47,018 nt of DNA from Pseudomonas sp. 102515 (GCF_031085165.1 NZ_JAVHTY010000009.1:1-47018); one strand, 5' to 3'; shown: positions 15,601 through 25,023, counted from the first letter of the stretch. The notes: generated from the sequence alone by a model not told the origin. A program made the numbers and translations.

Positions 15601-16062
15601 ATGCAACGCTCTGAACTCAAAGCTGAATGCAACGTAGGTAACAACGACAAACAAAACTGGCGTACTTGGCTCAAGGCCAAAACTGCAACTACCCTGAAAG
15701 CTGTATTCGCTCAAAAGACTCCCTCCCATAAAGCCCTGATGCGTGAGGACTGGGTGGCCAAGGCCACCAAGTTCGCGGTGCTGGGCTCGTTCCTCTCCCT
15801 CGCGCTCTTTCCTGAATTCGCCAACGCGGCCATGGATTTCAGCGGGCTCAAGAAGCTGGCGAAGGACGTCGTATCCTTCCTGATTTTCGACGTCGGCTAC
15901 TACCTAGGCATCGCAGCCATCGCGTTCTGCGGCTTCCAGGCCAAGTCGGGCCGCATGTCCTGGGGTCAATTCGGATGGGCCGTCGCTGGCGTGTTCCTGG
16001 TCTTCTTCGCGCCGAACCTCGTGGACACCATCAAGGAAGGCGCCCAAACGCAGCTGAAATAA
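15601..16062 (+). CDS. virB2: VirB2/TrwL-like major pilin
   Basis: 153 residues. It has an unusually long N-terminus of about 50 residues before a signal-like segment, KFAVLGSFLSLALFPEFANA, with likely cleavage after Ala-Asn-Ala near residue 76. The mature part is about 77 residues with two hydrophobic segments (SFLIFDVGYYLGIAAIAFCG and FGWAVAGVFLVFFAPNLV) and a short polar loop between, the layout of VirB2/TrbC pilins. It forms the conjugative pilus. It is followed 1 bp later by VirB3. The start has AGAGGATG upstream; a start nearer the signal segment, such as Met47, is possible. Confidence 0.8.
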   Translation: MQRSELKAECNVGNNDKQNWRTWLKAKTATTLKAVFAQKTPSHKALMREDWVAKATKFAVLGSFLSLALFPEFANAAMDFSGLKKLAKDVVSFLIFDVGYYLGIAAIAFCGFQAKSGRMSWGQFGWAVAGVFLVFFAPNLVDTIKEGAQTQLK

Positions 16063-16063
16063 C

Positions 16064-16360
16064 ATGGCCGAGAACGACGACCTTGAACAAGGTGAAGTGC
16101 TCGTTCTGGCAATGGCCCGACCTTCAATGGTCGGCCCATTTACTCTGTCGAGCATCCTAATAAGTCTGATCGCTCCAGTAATTTGCTCATTACTGATTCG
16201 CTCATTGTATCCGTTGGGGCTTATTCCATTACTATTCGCCGTTTCCTACTGGATATGTAGCAAAGACGTATACCTATTCGGTGTATTGCAAGCGGCAAGC
16301 AACTTGAGAGCTTCACGGCTACGCAAACTTTGGGGGTATCGCAGTTATGCGCCTCGTTGA
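16064..16360 (+). CDS. virB3: VirB3/TrwM-like inner-membrane protein
   Basis: 98 residues, with two hydrophobic segments near residues 25-45 and 50-70 (LSSILISLIAPVICSLLIRS and LGLIPLLFAVSYWICS). The cytoplasmic start LVLAMARPSMVGPF resembles the ARP motif of VirB3. It works with VirB4 in pilus assembly at the inner membrane. It overlaps the VirB4 start by 14 bp, which fits the usual VirB3-VirB4 coupling. Confidence 0.82.
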   Translation: MAENDDLEQGEVLVLAMARPSMVGPFTLSSILISLIAPVICSLLIRSLYPLGLIPLLFAVSYWICSKDVYLFGVLQAASNLRASRLRKLWGYRSYAPR

Positions 16361-19028
16361 TACCGCATTCAAAAAGCTGACGAAAAACATGGATCTGTCG
16401 CTCGGCGTACAACAACCCGAGGGCGCTGCGCTGGATGACGACGAATTGCTGGTCAGCGCAATGGTCCCGTACGACGTTCACTACGACGACCACACCGTAA
16501 TGACCAGCGAGGAAGCATTGGTGCAGGTCATCAAGGTGGATGGCCTGCTGTTCGACTCCTTGTCGGCTGAGCAAATCAAGCGCTTCGAGCATCAGCGCAA
16601 TACTGTGCTGCGTACCGTGGCCAGCAGCGACATGACGATCTATGTGCATGTCGTTCGCCGGAAGACCACTGACTTCCCCGATGGGGTCGGCAGCACTTGG
16701 TTCGCGCAGCAGTACAACCAGCGGTTGCGCAAGCGCTATGAAAGCCGGGGCTTTTTCGTCAACGACATCTATATCTCGTTGGTGAGAAAGCGTTTCCGTG
16801 CCGGCATGCCTGGTCTGATGGACCGGGCCGTCGCCCTGATGACCGGCACCGAAGCCAGCAAGACAGAAGCCGAGTCGATGGAGGCCATGGCCGACGCGCT
16901 GTACAAGGCGTCCAACCTGGTGCTGCGTAGCCTGTCCGACTACGGCCTTCGTCGCTTGCAGATTCAACGGCACCCGCAAGCTACCGACGGGCTGATTGAT
17001 CGCGAGAGCGCATTCCAAGCTGTCCAGCGGTACAGGCTCAAGTGGGCGACCTTCAAGACCGAGCTGGGCGATCTTGAGGAGTACGACGCAGAGGCGGTGT
17101 ATGACTTCCTCGGTGAAGAGTTCTGCGAGCTGAGCAGCTTCTTCAACTACCTGATCAACCTGGATGATCGTCGCGTGCCGGTCACTGATCTCAAGATCAA
17201 TGAGGCGCTGCCCTACGCTCGGCTCAATTTCCGGGTGCTGGCCAATATGTGCGAGGTGCGCGGCAGCACGTCGTCGAAGATTGGCGCCGTGCTGAGCATG
17301 GGTGAATGGCCCCGTCGTACGCCCTCCCGCATGTTGGACAAGTTCCTGCAGCAGCCGGTGGAGTACGTAATTACCCAGTCGTTCTCGTTCATCAACCGCA
17401 TCGAGTCGGAGCAGGGGATGATGGATGAAACCCGGCGCCTGACAGTGGACGACAAGCACAATATCTCCGAGGACGATCAGAAGGAGCTCAAGCAAGGCAT
17501 CAGCGACCTGCGTAGGGGAAACGCCGTCAACGGCGCGCACCACCTGACGATCTTCGTGCATGTCGATTCGCTGCCGATGACCACCGAGGCCAATCGCGAA
17601 ATCAATCGCCGCAACCTCGATCACGCGGTCGGCCTGGTCGAAGGATGCTTCGTGGAAATGCTGGTGAAGCCGGTCCGCGAGTGGTTCGCCCTGGAAACGT
17701 TCTTCTGGTCCCAGCTGCCTGGTCAGAAGGAAGCGCTCATCGGTCGCGGAAAGATCAAATCCACCAATTTCGCCGGGTTCGCGTCGCTGCACAATTTCGC
17801 CCGCGGTCGTCGTGATGGCAACCTGTGGGGACCAGCGATCACCGCGTTCGAGACCGAGAGCAATACCCAGTACAACTTCAATTTCCATCGCGAAATGGAA
17901 GGCATGGTCGCCGGCCACACGGCAATGGCAGCCGATACCGGGTCAGGCAAGACAACCCTGCTAGCGGCCCTGATCAGCGAGGCAGATAAGGCACAGCCGC
18001 TGGTGTTCTGGTTCGACAACCGCTACGGCGCCAAGGTGTTCATGAAGGCAATGGGCGGGATCCATACCACCCTGTCACCTCATGGCCAAATGCGCTGGAA
18101 CCCGCTCAAGCTTCCCGATACCCCGGAAAACCGAGCGTACCTGGTGGACTGGCAAGTCCAGATGCGTGAGTGCTACGCGACCACTCCGACCAGTGCCGAC
18201 GACATCAAGCGGTTCAAGACCGCTGTCGAGGAAAACTATCTGCTGCCCGAGCAGGATCGCCGTCTGCGCAATGTGGTGTGGACCTACGGTCAGGGCGAGC
18301 TGGCCGACGTGATGGCCATCTGGCACGGGGCCAAAGGGGTCACAGGGGCGAATGCCGGCGTATTCGACAACGCCGAGGACACTATCGACCTCTCCAAGGC
18401 CCGGCACTACTGCTTTGAAATGATGGAATTGCTCAAGGGTGGCGAAGCGCGGCCTGAGCTGCCTGTCGTGATGAGCTACCCGCTGCATCGTATTGAGCAG
18501 GCCATGAATGGCCGGCCTTTCATCCTGGTGCTGGAAGAAGGGCAGAACCTGGTCAAGAACGACTTTTGGCGCAAGCGTATCGACAACTTCATCATGCAGA
18601 TCCGCCGCAAAAACGGGCTGATCATCTTTGTCACGCCCGATGCCAAGTATTTCCGGAGCGAAACCGACTCCATCGACAAGCAGACCGTGACCAAGATTTA
18701 TCTGGCCGGTGATCAGGTGAAGGATGAGGACCATCAGAACCTGACCGAAGTCGAGCGCGAGTGGCTGCGCAAGCTGAATCAGAAGGATCGCAAGTTCCTG
18801 ATCCGTCGTGGTCAGGAGTCGATTCGAGCTTGCTTCGATCTGTCCTCCGACAAGCCCGAGGAAGACCTTTCGGACTTCATCCCGGTGCTGTCTTCGAACG
18901 ACGTGGGTGTAGCGCTGATGGAATCCATCATCGAGCGCCTGGGCACCGACGATCCCGAGGTTTGGGTTCCTGTCTTCATGGCAGAGGCCAAGACCAAAAA
19001 CACCCACAACTTGAAGGCGGTCCGCTGA
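16347..19028 (+). CDS. virB4: VirB4/TrwK-like T4SS ATPase
   Basis: 893 residues, a little longer than most VirB4 proteins. The N-terminal CagE/TrbE domain covers roughly residues 60-430. Walker A is ADTGSGKTTLLAAL near residue 530, and the Walker B-like ILVLEEGQNLV is near 725. It energises pilus assembly and substrate passage at the inner membrane. The start overlaps VirB3 and the stop overlaps the ATG of the next gene (TGATG), so the genes are translationally coupled. Confidence 0.93.
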   Translation: MRLVDTAFKKLTKNMDLSLGVQQPEGAALDDDELLVSAMVPYDVHYDDHTVMTSEEALVQVIKVDGLLFDSLSAEQIKRFEHQRNTVLRTVASSDMTIYVHVVRRKTTDFPDGVGSTWFAQQYNQRLRKRYESRGFFVNDIYISLVRKRFRAGMPGLMDRAVALMTGTEASKTEAESMEAMADALYKASNLVLRSLSDYGLRRLQIQRHPQATDGLIDRESAFQAVQRYRLKWATFKTELGDLEEYDAEAVYDFLGEEFCELSSFFNYLINLDDRRVPVTDLKINEALPYARLNFRVLANMCEVRGSTSSKIGAVLSMGEWPRRTPSRMLDKFLQQPVEYVITQSFSFINRIESEQGMMDETRRLTVDDKHNISEDDQKELKQGISDLRRGNAVNGAHHLTIFVHVDSLPMTTEANREINRRNLDHAVGLVEGCFVEMLVKPVREWFALETFFWSQLPGQKEALIGRGKIKSTNFAGFASLHNFARGRRDGNLWGPAITAFETESNTQYNFNFHREMEGMVAGHTAMAADTGSGKTTLLAALISEADKAQPLVFWFDNRYGAKVFMKAMGGIHTTLSPHGQMRWNPLKLPDTPENRAYLVDWQVQMRECYATTPTSADDIKRFKTAVEENYLLPEQDRRLRNVVWTYGQGELADVMAIWHGAKGVTGANAGVFDNAEDTIDLSKARHYCFEMMELLKGGEARPELPVVMSYPLHRIEQAMNGRPFILVLEEGQNLVKNDFWRKRIDNFIMQIRRKNGLIIFVTPDAKYFRSETDSIDKQTVTKIYLAGDQVKDEDHQNLTEVEREWLRKLNQKDRKFLIRRGQESIRACFDLSSDKPEEDLSDFIPVLSSNDVGVALMESIIERLGTDDPEVWVPVFMAEAKTKNTHNLKAVR

Positions 19029-19720
19029 TGAAAAACCTCAAGAAATTCGGCTTGGCTGCAGCCGTCTCCCTGGCCATTGCTGGTCAAGCTCAAGCGACTG
19101 GCGTCCCTGTCGGTGATGCGGGCACCTGGATGGCCCTGGCTCAGAACCTGGCCACTCTCCAGCAGCAGTATCAGACGCTGAAAGACCAGTACGAGACGCA
19201 GGGGGGAATCCTGAAAAACCTGCAGGGCACCTATGGTCGCGGCTCCATTGGTCTGGACGATTCGATCAACTCCGCGTCGGTCGTACCCGGATCCTGGCAG
19301 GAAGTGGTTTCCCGGCAGAACTCCGGCGCCTACGGGAGCAAGCAGAGCTATTACGAGGAACTGGTCAACACGCTCCCGCAGGAGCTGTTTGCCAATCCAG
19401 AAGGCAACCGCGCCCGCGACTACCAGCTGAGTTCGGATTCGGTGGTCGCGGCTCTGTCGGCGGGCGATGCGCTGTACAGCGAAGTACAGGTTCACCTGAA
19501 CAACCTGGCCACCCTGGGCTCGCAGGTCGATACCACCACGAACGCAAAGGACGCTGCCGATCTCCAGAACCGCATCGCCACTGAGAACGGCATGTTGTCT
19601 TCGGCCCAGTCGAAGTTGCAGGCCCTGAACATGAACCTGCAGGCGAACCTGGCCAACCAGGAGAACCAGGCAACCTCGGACAACGAGCAGTTTTTCCGCT
19701 GGAAAGACGGCAACAACTGA
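19028..19720 (+). CDS. virB5: VirB5/TrwJ-like minor pilin
   Basis: 230 residues from the ATG overlapping the virB4 stop. Signal peptide KNLKKFGLAAAVSLAIAGQA with likely cleavage after Ala-Gln-Ala. The mature part is mostly helical and Gln-rich (LATLQQQYQTLKDQYETQGG; LQALNMNLQANLANQENQAT), as in VirB5/TrbJ proteins that sit at the pilus tip and help contact recipients. No Cys in the mature part. Confidence 0.85.
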   Translation: MKNLKKFGLAAAVSLAIAGQAQATGVPVGDAGTWMALAQNLATLQQQYQTLKDQYETQGGILKNLQGTYGRGSIGLDDSINSASVVPGSWQEVVSRQNSGAYGSKQSYYEELVNTLPQELFANPEGNRARDYQLSSDSVVAALSAGDALYSEVQVHLNNLATLGSQVDTTTNAKDAADLQNRIATENGMLSSAQSKLQALNMNLQANLANQENQATSDNEQFFRWKDGNN

Positions 19721-19721
19721 A

Positions 19722-19737
19722 TTCTCGCGTGCGAGAA
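19722..19737. promoter_or_regulatory. TTCTCGCGTGCGAGAA palindrome before the VirB7-like gene
   Basis: Both 7-base arms are intact and the centre is GT instead of AT. It begins just after the virB5 stop, and the ribosome site (AAAGGAG) of the next gene overlaps its right end. Confidence 0.75.
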
Positions 19738-19748
19738 AGGAGATCCAT

Positions 19749-19961
19749 ATGAAAGCGCTTTGGCTGGTCTTCAAGCTCATCACCTTCCCGATCTGGCTGC
19801 CGTTCTGGCTGCTCGGAAAAATGGGCAAGCTGCTGCTGCTGGTGCTGTTCGTCTCGGCTGCATCCGGTTGCGTGACCAACACCGGAAAGCTCGACAAGTC
19901 CCCCTGTGCTTGCGAGTTCACCCCCTTTGTCATCGATCACAAGGAGGCGAGCAATGCCTAA
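19749..19961 (+). CDS. Small lipoprotein, probable VirB7/TrwH or entry-exclusion protein
   Basis: 70 residues. A hydrophobic helix (WLVFKLITFPIWLPFWLLGK) is followed by a second one ending in a lipobox, LFVSAASGC, so Cys near position 41 should be lipidated. The short tail has two more Cys. Position between VirB5 and VirB6 fits VirB7, which anchors VirB9 in the outer membrane, but EexN-like exclusion lipoproteins also occur here. Good ribosome site, AAAGGAG. Confidence 0.65.
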   Translation: MKALWLVFKLITFPIWLPFWLLGKMGKLLLLVLFVSAASGCVTNTGKLDKSPCACEFTPFVIDHKEASNA

Positions 19962-20358
19962 GTTCTTCACCCTGACCAATACCATTTGCTTGCTGGTTGG
20001 CGGCTTCGTGGTCGGCACCGTCATCTACGTCAACACTACGACCATTCACTTCGGTAGCGACGCGCCGACTGCACCCGCTGATGCCGGAGCCCCAGCTGTC
20101 CAGGCGCGCAGTGGCAATCCTCTGCTGAAAGCCACTCAGGCTGATGTCGCGGAGTGGTTCCCGGGCACCTGCTTTGCCGAGATCTACATGCAGGATCCGT
20201 CCTACAACGGCGGCCTCGTCGAGGGCTGTATCGAAAAGACGGCACAGGAGATCAAGGCGCAGACGGGCGTTGCCTTGGGTGCTAGCGACTTCCGGACGCC
20301 TGAAGTGATCTCCCACTTCAAGAGCGTGTACGGAGCAGAGAACCCATGGCGGATCTGA
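19954..20358 (+). CDS. Hypothetical membrane-anchored protein in the T4SS operon
   Basis: 134 residues from the ATG at 19954 with AAGGAGG upstream; it overlaps the previous gene by 8 bp and VirB6 by 13 bp. One N-terminal membrane segment (ICLLVGGFVVGTVIYV), then a periplasmic part with a Pro/Ala-rich linker and two Cys (GTCFAEIY and EGCIEKT) that may form a disulfide. I do not recognise the family. The tight overlaps on both sides say it belongs to the secretion machine or its exclusion system. Confidence 0.65.
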   Translation: MPKFFTLTNTICLLVGGFVVGTVIYVNTTTIHFGSDAPTAPADAGAPAVQARSGNPLLKATQADVAEWFPGTCFAEIYMQDPSYNGGLVEGCIEKTAQEIKAQTGVALGASDFRTPEVISHFKSVYGAENPWRI

Positions 20359-21209
20359 CGCTAAAAGGCCTGGTAGGGGCGACCGATGAGGTGACGAAAA
20401 GCTTCGTCGCTCAGGTCTTCCCGAACCTGGCCGGCATGGTCGAGCCGATAGTCTACCTCCTGGCGGTCGGCTATTGGGTCGTACTCGGCCTGCAGATGTA
20501 CAACGGGCATGTAGCCGTCAAAACCTGGGATATCGTCAAGCGGGCCATGCTGACAGCGCTGGTGTTCAGCACGCTGAACTGGTCAAAGGGCGGCATCCAG
20601 CTGTACGACATCTGGGGAGGTTGGACCGAAGGTATCGCCGCCAAGATCATGAATGGTGGGAAAGACACAACCTCCATGCTCGATTCGCTCTACCAGAATG
20701 TCGGCAAAGTCTCCGCCACTCTGATGAATGTGAACTGGCGGCAGGTTGCAATGATCGTCATGGGCGCGGGACTGTTTGTTCTGAATTGCATCCTGTTCAT
20801 TGCTGCAATCCTGAACATGCTGATCGCTAAGTTCGGTGCCGCGATTGTAATGTCGATCTTGCCAATCCTGGTCGGCTTCATTTTCTTCGATGCTGTACGT
20901 CAATGGGCAATGAACTGGTTTAGCAAGATGCTGAACTTCTCGCTGATCTACATCCTGTCGATTGCAGTCGTCCGATTTGGATATCAGATATTCGGCGAGG
21001 CCATTGATTCTGTTGCAAAGACTGCGACGATCAAAAGTGCAGCCCTGATTACTGCGCAGCAGTGGGGAACATTGGTGATTGTCGAGGGCGTTTTGATCAT
21101 CTGCATGCTGCAGGTTCGTAGTTGGGCAGCTGCATTGTCATCCGGCGCAACGGTAGGCGGTTCGTCGCTGTTGGTCATGGCACTGCGCTCTGTTGGGATG
21201 AAAAGATAA
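20346..21209 (+). CDS. virB6: VirB6/TrwI-like polytopic membrane protein
   Basis: 287 residues with at least five hydrophobic segments, for example PIVYLLAVGYWVVLGLQMYN, IVMGAGLFVLNCILFIAAIL, GAAIVMSILPILVGFIFF and LIYILSIAVVRFGYQIF. The TrbL/VirB6 pattern of a central membrane block with a large periplasmic loop fits. It helps form the DNA path across the inner membrane. The stop overlaps the next start (TAATG). Confidence 0.88.
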   Translation: MADLTLKGLVGATDEVTKSFVAQVFPNLAGMVEPIVYLLAVGYWVVLGLQMYNGHVAVKTWDIVKRAMLTALVFSTLNWSKGGIQLYDIWGGWTEGIAAKIMNGGKDTTSMLDSLYQNVGKVSATLMNVNWRQVAMIVMGAGLFVLNCILFIAAILNMLIAKFGAAIVMSILPILVGFIFFDAVRQWAMNWFSKMLNFSLIYILSIAVVRFGYQIFGEAIDSVAKTATIKSAALITAQQWGTLVIVEGVLIICMLQVRSWAAALSSGATVGGSSLLVMALRSVGMKR

Positions 21210-21874
21210 TGGACAAACAGTTCACGAAAGAAGAGAAAGCACGCCGCAAGCGTGAGCTTGAAGGCAACAAAACCAAGCAGGAGCGCAACCGTTCCCTGTT
21301 GGCCCAAGGGGTACAGGCAGTGGTCATTCTCAGCCTGGGATTCGCAGTTGCCAGCCTTGCCAATTCGAAGACCTACATTCCTGTCGTGACAGTCCTGGGC
21401 GCGGATGGCGAGGTGTTGAAGCAGCGCGTCATCGACAAGGACAACGTGGGCAAGGAGGAAGCCGTCACCGAAAAGGTGCTGTTCGACATGATCCGGGCCT
21501 GCAACACCTTCGACCTCCGTCGCAAGCAGCAGCTGTCCGATACATGCCACACCTACATGACCCCCGACGTTGCCGCCGAGTACGAGAAAGAACTGAGCCC
21601 GGAGAATCCGACCAACCCCTACCTCAGCCTGGGGGAAAAGGACTGGATCGAAGCCCAGCCCTACATGATGAACAAGGTCGGTGATGAATATCAGGTGTCG
21701 TTCAACTCCATCAAGCACCGATGGGGTGACAACCAACCCGTAGAACACCGATATCTGGCGACTATTAAAGTCAATCACACCTTGGTCCCGCGTGCGCTGG
21801 GCGAGCGCTGGGAAAACCCGTTCGGTACTTTGGCCACTCTGTACCGCAAGAGCGAAGAACTGAGCCGCCGGTAA
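21209..21874 (+). CDS. virB8: VirB8/TrwG-like inner-membrane protein
   Basis: 221 residues from the ATG overlapping the virB6 stop. A charged cytoplasmic start of about 30 residues, one membrane segment (QAVVILSLGFAVASLA), then a periplasmic NTF2-like domain with KTYIPVVTVLGADG and the conserved late segment NHTLVPRALGERWENPFG. It nucleates assembly of the inner-membrane complex and contacts VirB9 and VirB10. Confidence 0.9.
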   Translation: MDKQFTKEEKARRKRELEGNKTKQERNRSLLAQGVQAVVILSLGFAVASLANSKTYIPVVTVLGADGEVLKQRVIDKDNVGKEEAVTEKVLFDMIRACNTFDLRRKQQLSDTCHTYMTPDVAAEYEKELSPENPTNPYLSLGEKDWIEAQPYMMNKVGDEYQVSFNSIKHRWGDNQPVEHRYLATIKVNHTLVPRALGERWENPFGTLATLYRKSEELSRR

Positions 21875-21901
21875 TTCGCTTAATCCACAAGGAAACTTCC
21901 A

Positions 21902-22687
21902 ATGAAAAAACAGTTCGTTTTGCCGACAGCTATTGCCCTGAGTTTGGCAATTGGCATATCTAACGCGCAGGCGGCCAAGTTGCCGCAGCCCCTGTCCAGC
22001 GATAATCGCGTTCAGCAAGTGCCCTACGATCCCAATCAGGTTTATCAACTTACCGGCACTTACGGATATCAGACTTCCATCGAATTTGAAGCCGATGAAA
22101 TGGTGAAAGTGGTAGCCCTGGGCGACACCATCGCCTGGCAGAGCATGCCGTTCCGGAATCGGGTCTTTCTCAAGCCGGTGGAAGACAACGCTGAAACGAA
22201 CATGACCGTTATCACCAGCAAGCGGACTTATTACTTTCAGCTGAATAGCAGCAAGAGAAAGAGCGGCCAGTCGTTCCTGGTGCGCTTCGTCTACCCGAGC
22301 ACACGCCTTACCTCTTACAACGCCGAGCAGCAGCCGGCTCCCGGCGCTACCCCTGTAGCCATGGCGAGCGCTGCAGGAACGCCGAACATCAACTACGGCT
22401 ATTCCGGCGACAAGGATGCCATCGGCCTGCAGGCCGTGATGGATGACGGGCAATTCACCAAGTTCCTGATGAAGAAAGGGGCGGATCTCCCACAGTTCTA
22501 CCGCGTGCTGCCGGACGGCACCGAGGCCATGGTCGATGCCCATCGCGAAGGTGAGTACTGGGTGGTCAAGCGCCTGGCCAGCATGTTCGTGGTACGCAGC
22601 GGCAACGCTTACGTCTGCGTCGAGAACCTGGCCAATCCCTACAAGCGCACCGTGACCCGTGGTGCCCGTGACGGCGGAGGTGCATAA
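21902..22687 (+). CDS. virB9: VirB9/TrwF-like outer-membrane core protein
   Basis: 261 residues with a clear signal peptide (LPTAIALSLAIGISNAQA). The N-terminal domain includes VYQLTGTYGYQTSIEFEADE and MTVITSKRTYYFQL, and the C-terminal domain includes INYGYSGD and FYRVLPDGTE, the usual VirB9/TrbG order. With VirB7 and VirB10 it builds the ring in the outer membrane. Spaced 27 bp after virB8. Confidence 0.92.
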   Translation: MKKQFVLPTAIALSLAIGISNAQAAKLPQPLSSDNRVQQVPYDPNQVYQLTGTYGYQTSIEFEADEMVKVVALGDTIAWQSMPFRNRVFLKPVEDNAETNMTVITSKRTYYFQLNSSKRKSGQSFLVRFVYPSTRLTSYNAEQQPAPGATPVAMASAAGTPNINYGYSGDKDAIGLQAVMDDGQFTKFLMKKGADLPQFYRVLPDGTEAMVDAHREGEYWVVKRLASMFVVRSGNAYVCVENLANPYKRTVTRGARDGGGA

Positions 22688-22689
22688 GC

Positions 22690-23985
22690 ATGGCCGACGA
22701 AAAAAACCCGAACCCGAATCCGGGCCAGAATCCGAGCCAAGCTCAGCAGCCGGAGAAAACCCGCGAAGAAGAGATTCGCGAGTGGAACGAATCCAACTCC
22801 ATGCTCAAGAGCAGCCCTGGCAATAGCAAGCGCAGCGGGATCGGGATTGCTATTGCGGCTGTTGTTGCCCTGGGCTTCACCTACTGGATCAAGAATGGCG
22901 GCTCCGAGGGTGAGAGCAAAAACTCCCTGGGCAGCGATGAGATCGTAGCCTCGGAGCGTCGCACTGTGGCCGATCCGCCGCCGAAGCGTGAGGCTGCCAA
23001 GGTACAGCCCGTGTCCAACCAGGGGCTATCCGACGCGCCTTCCGATACGCCGCGTAGCACCGTTGACCGTCAGCAGCAGAGCGGCATGAGCGAAGAGGAA
23101 CGCCGCCGTCAGCAGCTGGAGTTCCAGGCTGAGGTGGAACGTCAGAAGATGCTGGCAGCGCGGCAGCGCTCTGCCATCTTCGCCACGGCCAAGGAAGAGG
23201 GTTTCGCGGAGCAGGGCGGCGGGAAAGAAGGCCAGCAGGGCAGCGGATCCCTCATGGGTGGTGACGGCGGCAACCGCGCCCCTCAGAACGCCAACGATGC
23301 GTTTGCCGCGTCCACCTATGGCGAATCGGTACCCATCACCGAGGCCCGCGCACTCGAGAACCTGCAATTCAAGGTGCTGCAGGGCACTGTCATCGAAGCC
23401 ACCCTTGAGCCTCGCGCTCAAAGCCAGCTCCCTGGGCAAATCTGCGCATCGATTGCCCAAGACGTTTACGCCGCCGAAGGGCGCCGCGTGATGATTCCCT
23501 GGGGCTCGAAGGTCTGCGGCAGCTACAACGCGAGCCTGATGCCTGGCCAGGAACGTCTGTTCACCGTCTGGAACATGCTCAGGACGCCACGTCTGCCAGG
23601 CCGTGTCCCGATGGAAATTGCTATCAACAGCGCCGGCACCGATCAGCTGGGCAGCGCCGGTCAGGGCGGCGTCGTGAACAACCACTGGGCACAGATTTTC
23701 GGGGTGGCCGCTGCCGTTTCGATCATCGGCGCCGGCGCCTCCAACAGCGGCGTTTCCTCTGGCGATGAAGAAAACTCGGCGTCGCGCTACCGCAGCGAAG
23801 TGCAGGAGGCGGCAGCGAATTCCTCGCAAACGATCCTGAGCCGCTACGCGAATATCCAGCCGACGATCACCGTTCCTCACGGGTCGCGGGTAGTCATCTA
23901 CCTCCAGCGCGACCTGGACTTCACCAAGCAATTCGCCAAGCAGGCCGAGCAGGCTGAAAACGGCGGCGTCACGTTCATCAATTGA
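22690..23985 (+). CDS. virB10: VirB10/TrwE-like trans-envelope protein
   Basis: 431 residues. A Pro/Asn-rich cytoplasmic start, one membrane segment (SGIGIAIAAVVALGFTYWIK), then a charged and Gln-rich linker (about 95-190). The C-terminal TrbI domain shows VLQGTVIEATLEPRAQSQLP, RRVMIPWGSKVCGSYN and the closing TITVPHGSRVVIYLQRDLDF. It spans both membranes and passes the energy signal from the ATPases to the outer ring. Confidence 0.93.
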   Translation: MADEKNPNPNPGQNPSQAQQPEKTREEEIREWNESNSMLKSSPGNSKRSGIGIAIAAVVALGFTYWIKNGGSEGESKNSLGSDEIVASERRTVADPPPKREAAKVQPVSNQGLSDAPSDTPRSTVDRQQQSGMSEEERRRQQLEFQAEVERQKMLAARQRSAIFATAKEEGFAEQGGGKEGQQGSGSLMGGDGGNRAPQNANDAFAASTYGESVPITEARALENLQFKVLQGTVIEATLEPRAQSQLPGQICASIAQDVYAAEGRRVMIPWGSKVCGSYNASLMPGQERLFTVWNMLRTPRLPGRVPMEIAINSAGTDQLGSAGQGGVVNNHWAQIFGVAAAVSIIGAGASNSGVSSGDEENSASRYRSEVQEAAANSSQTILSRYANIQPTITVPHGSRVVIYLQRDLDFTKQFAKQAEQAENGGVTFIN

Positions 23986-23994
23986 GGGACCGTC

Positions 23995-25023
23995 ATGTCT
24001 GAGATCGCATCCTTTCGGCGCAAACTGGAACCCCTGGTTTCTTTGCTAGACGATCCCGAAGTCTCCGAGATCGCTATCAACGGGCCGGGTAACGTGTGGG
24101 CGGGCTATCGCAGCAGCCGGTTCATGCGTCCGGTTGCTTGCGAGGGCGTGACGCTGCCACTGATCAAGTCGCTGGCCGATCTGATCGCCGCGCATACCGA
24201 TCAGGAGGTCAGCGCCTATACGCCGATCCTCTCTGGTCGGATCCCCATCAATCTCGACGATGGGGTATCGGAAAATGAGCGCGGCGACTATCGCGTCCAG
24301 GTCGTACTCGCCCCGGCTGTAGAACAGCACATTGGCGGGATCGTCTGTATCCGGAAGCCAGGTCGCAAGCAGATATCGCTGGATGAATACGAGGCCATGG
24401 GGGCGTTCGATTTCATCAACCAGCCGCGTCAGCCCGCCGAGTACGGCGACGATCACCTGGTAGAGCTCTACCGGGCCAAGCGCTGGAAAGAGTTCTTCAA
24501 GGGCATCGTAAAGGCTCGCAAGAACATCATGATCTCGGCGGGTACCAATGCCGGCAAATCCACGTTCCTGAACGAGCTGCTGCAGCACGTAGACCTTAGC
24601 GAGCGGCTGGTAACCATTGAGGACACGCGGGAGATCAAGGCTCCAGGTGAAAACGTCGTCCACCTGATCTATTCACGCGGTGGCCAGGGCAAGGCGAGGG
24701 TGACGCCGTTCGATCACCTCGAATCCATTCTTCGCCTCACGCCCGACCGGGCAATCATGGGGGAGCTTCGCGGAGGCGAAGCCTTCCCGTTCCTCGAACT
24801 GCTGAACACCGGCCACAGCGGCTCGATGTCCACCATCCACTCCGACTCCCCGGACCTGATGTTCGACCGCCTTGCGTCGATGGCATCCCGTGGCGGTGCC
24901 GACATGAGCAAGAGCCAACTCATCGAGTTCTCCCGTCAGCTCATCGACGTGGTTATCCAGTGGGAATACGGCTTCGATGGCCGCCGCATCATCACCGAGG
25001 TGCAATATGCAAAAGCTGCCTAA
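23995..25023 (+). CDS. virB11: VirB11/TrwD-like secretion ATPase
   Basis: 342 residues. Walker A SAGTNAGKSTFLNELL is near residues 180-195, followed by VTIEDTREIKAPG (Asp box), the His box LNTGHSGSMSTIHSD and an Arg-rich GELRGGEAFPFLELL Walker B region. A hexameric ATPase of the GspE/VirB11 family that switches the machine between pilus building and DNA transfer. Nine bp after virB10; its end overlaps the next gene by 17 bp. Confidence 0.93.
   Translation: MSEIASFRRKLEPLVSLLDDPEVSEIAINGPGNVWAGYRSSRFMRPVACEGVTLPLIKSLADLIAAHTDQEVSAYTPILSGRIPINLDDGVSENERGDYRVQVVLAPAVEQHIGGIVCIRKPGRKQISLDEYEAMGAFDFINQPRQPAEYGDDHLVELYRAKRWKEFFKGIVKARKNIMISAGTNAGKSTFLNELLQHVDLSERLVTIEDTREIKAPGENVVHLIYSRGGQGKARVTPFDHLESILRLTPDRAIMGELRGGEAFPFLELLNTGHSGSMSTIHSDSPDLMFDRLASMASRGGADMSKSQLIEFSRQLIDVVIQWEYGFDGRRIITEVQYAKAA

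Noticed and set aside
16221-17918. A 565-codon open frame on minus
   Set aside because: It lies opposite VirB4, whose motifs are clear, has no family signature and reads like the antisense of a G+C-rich gene. Similar shadows at 18075-19007, 18812-19933, 20984-22543, 41513-42949 and 44028-44990 were rejected for the same reason.
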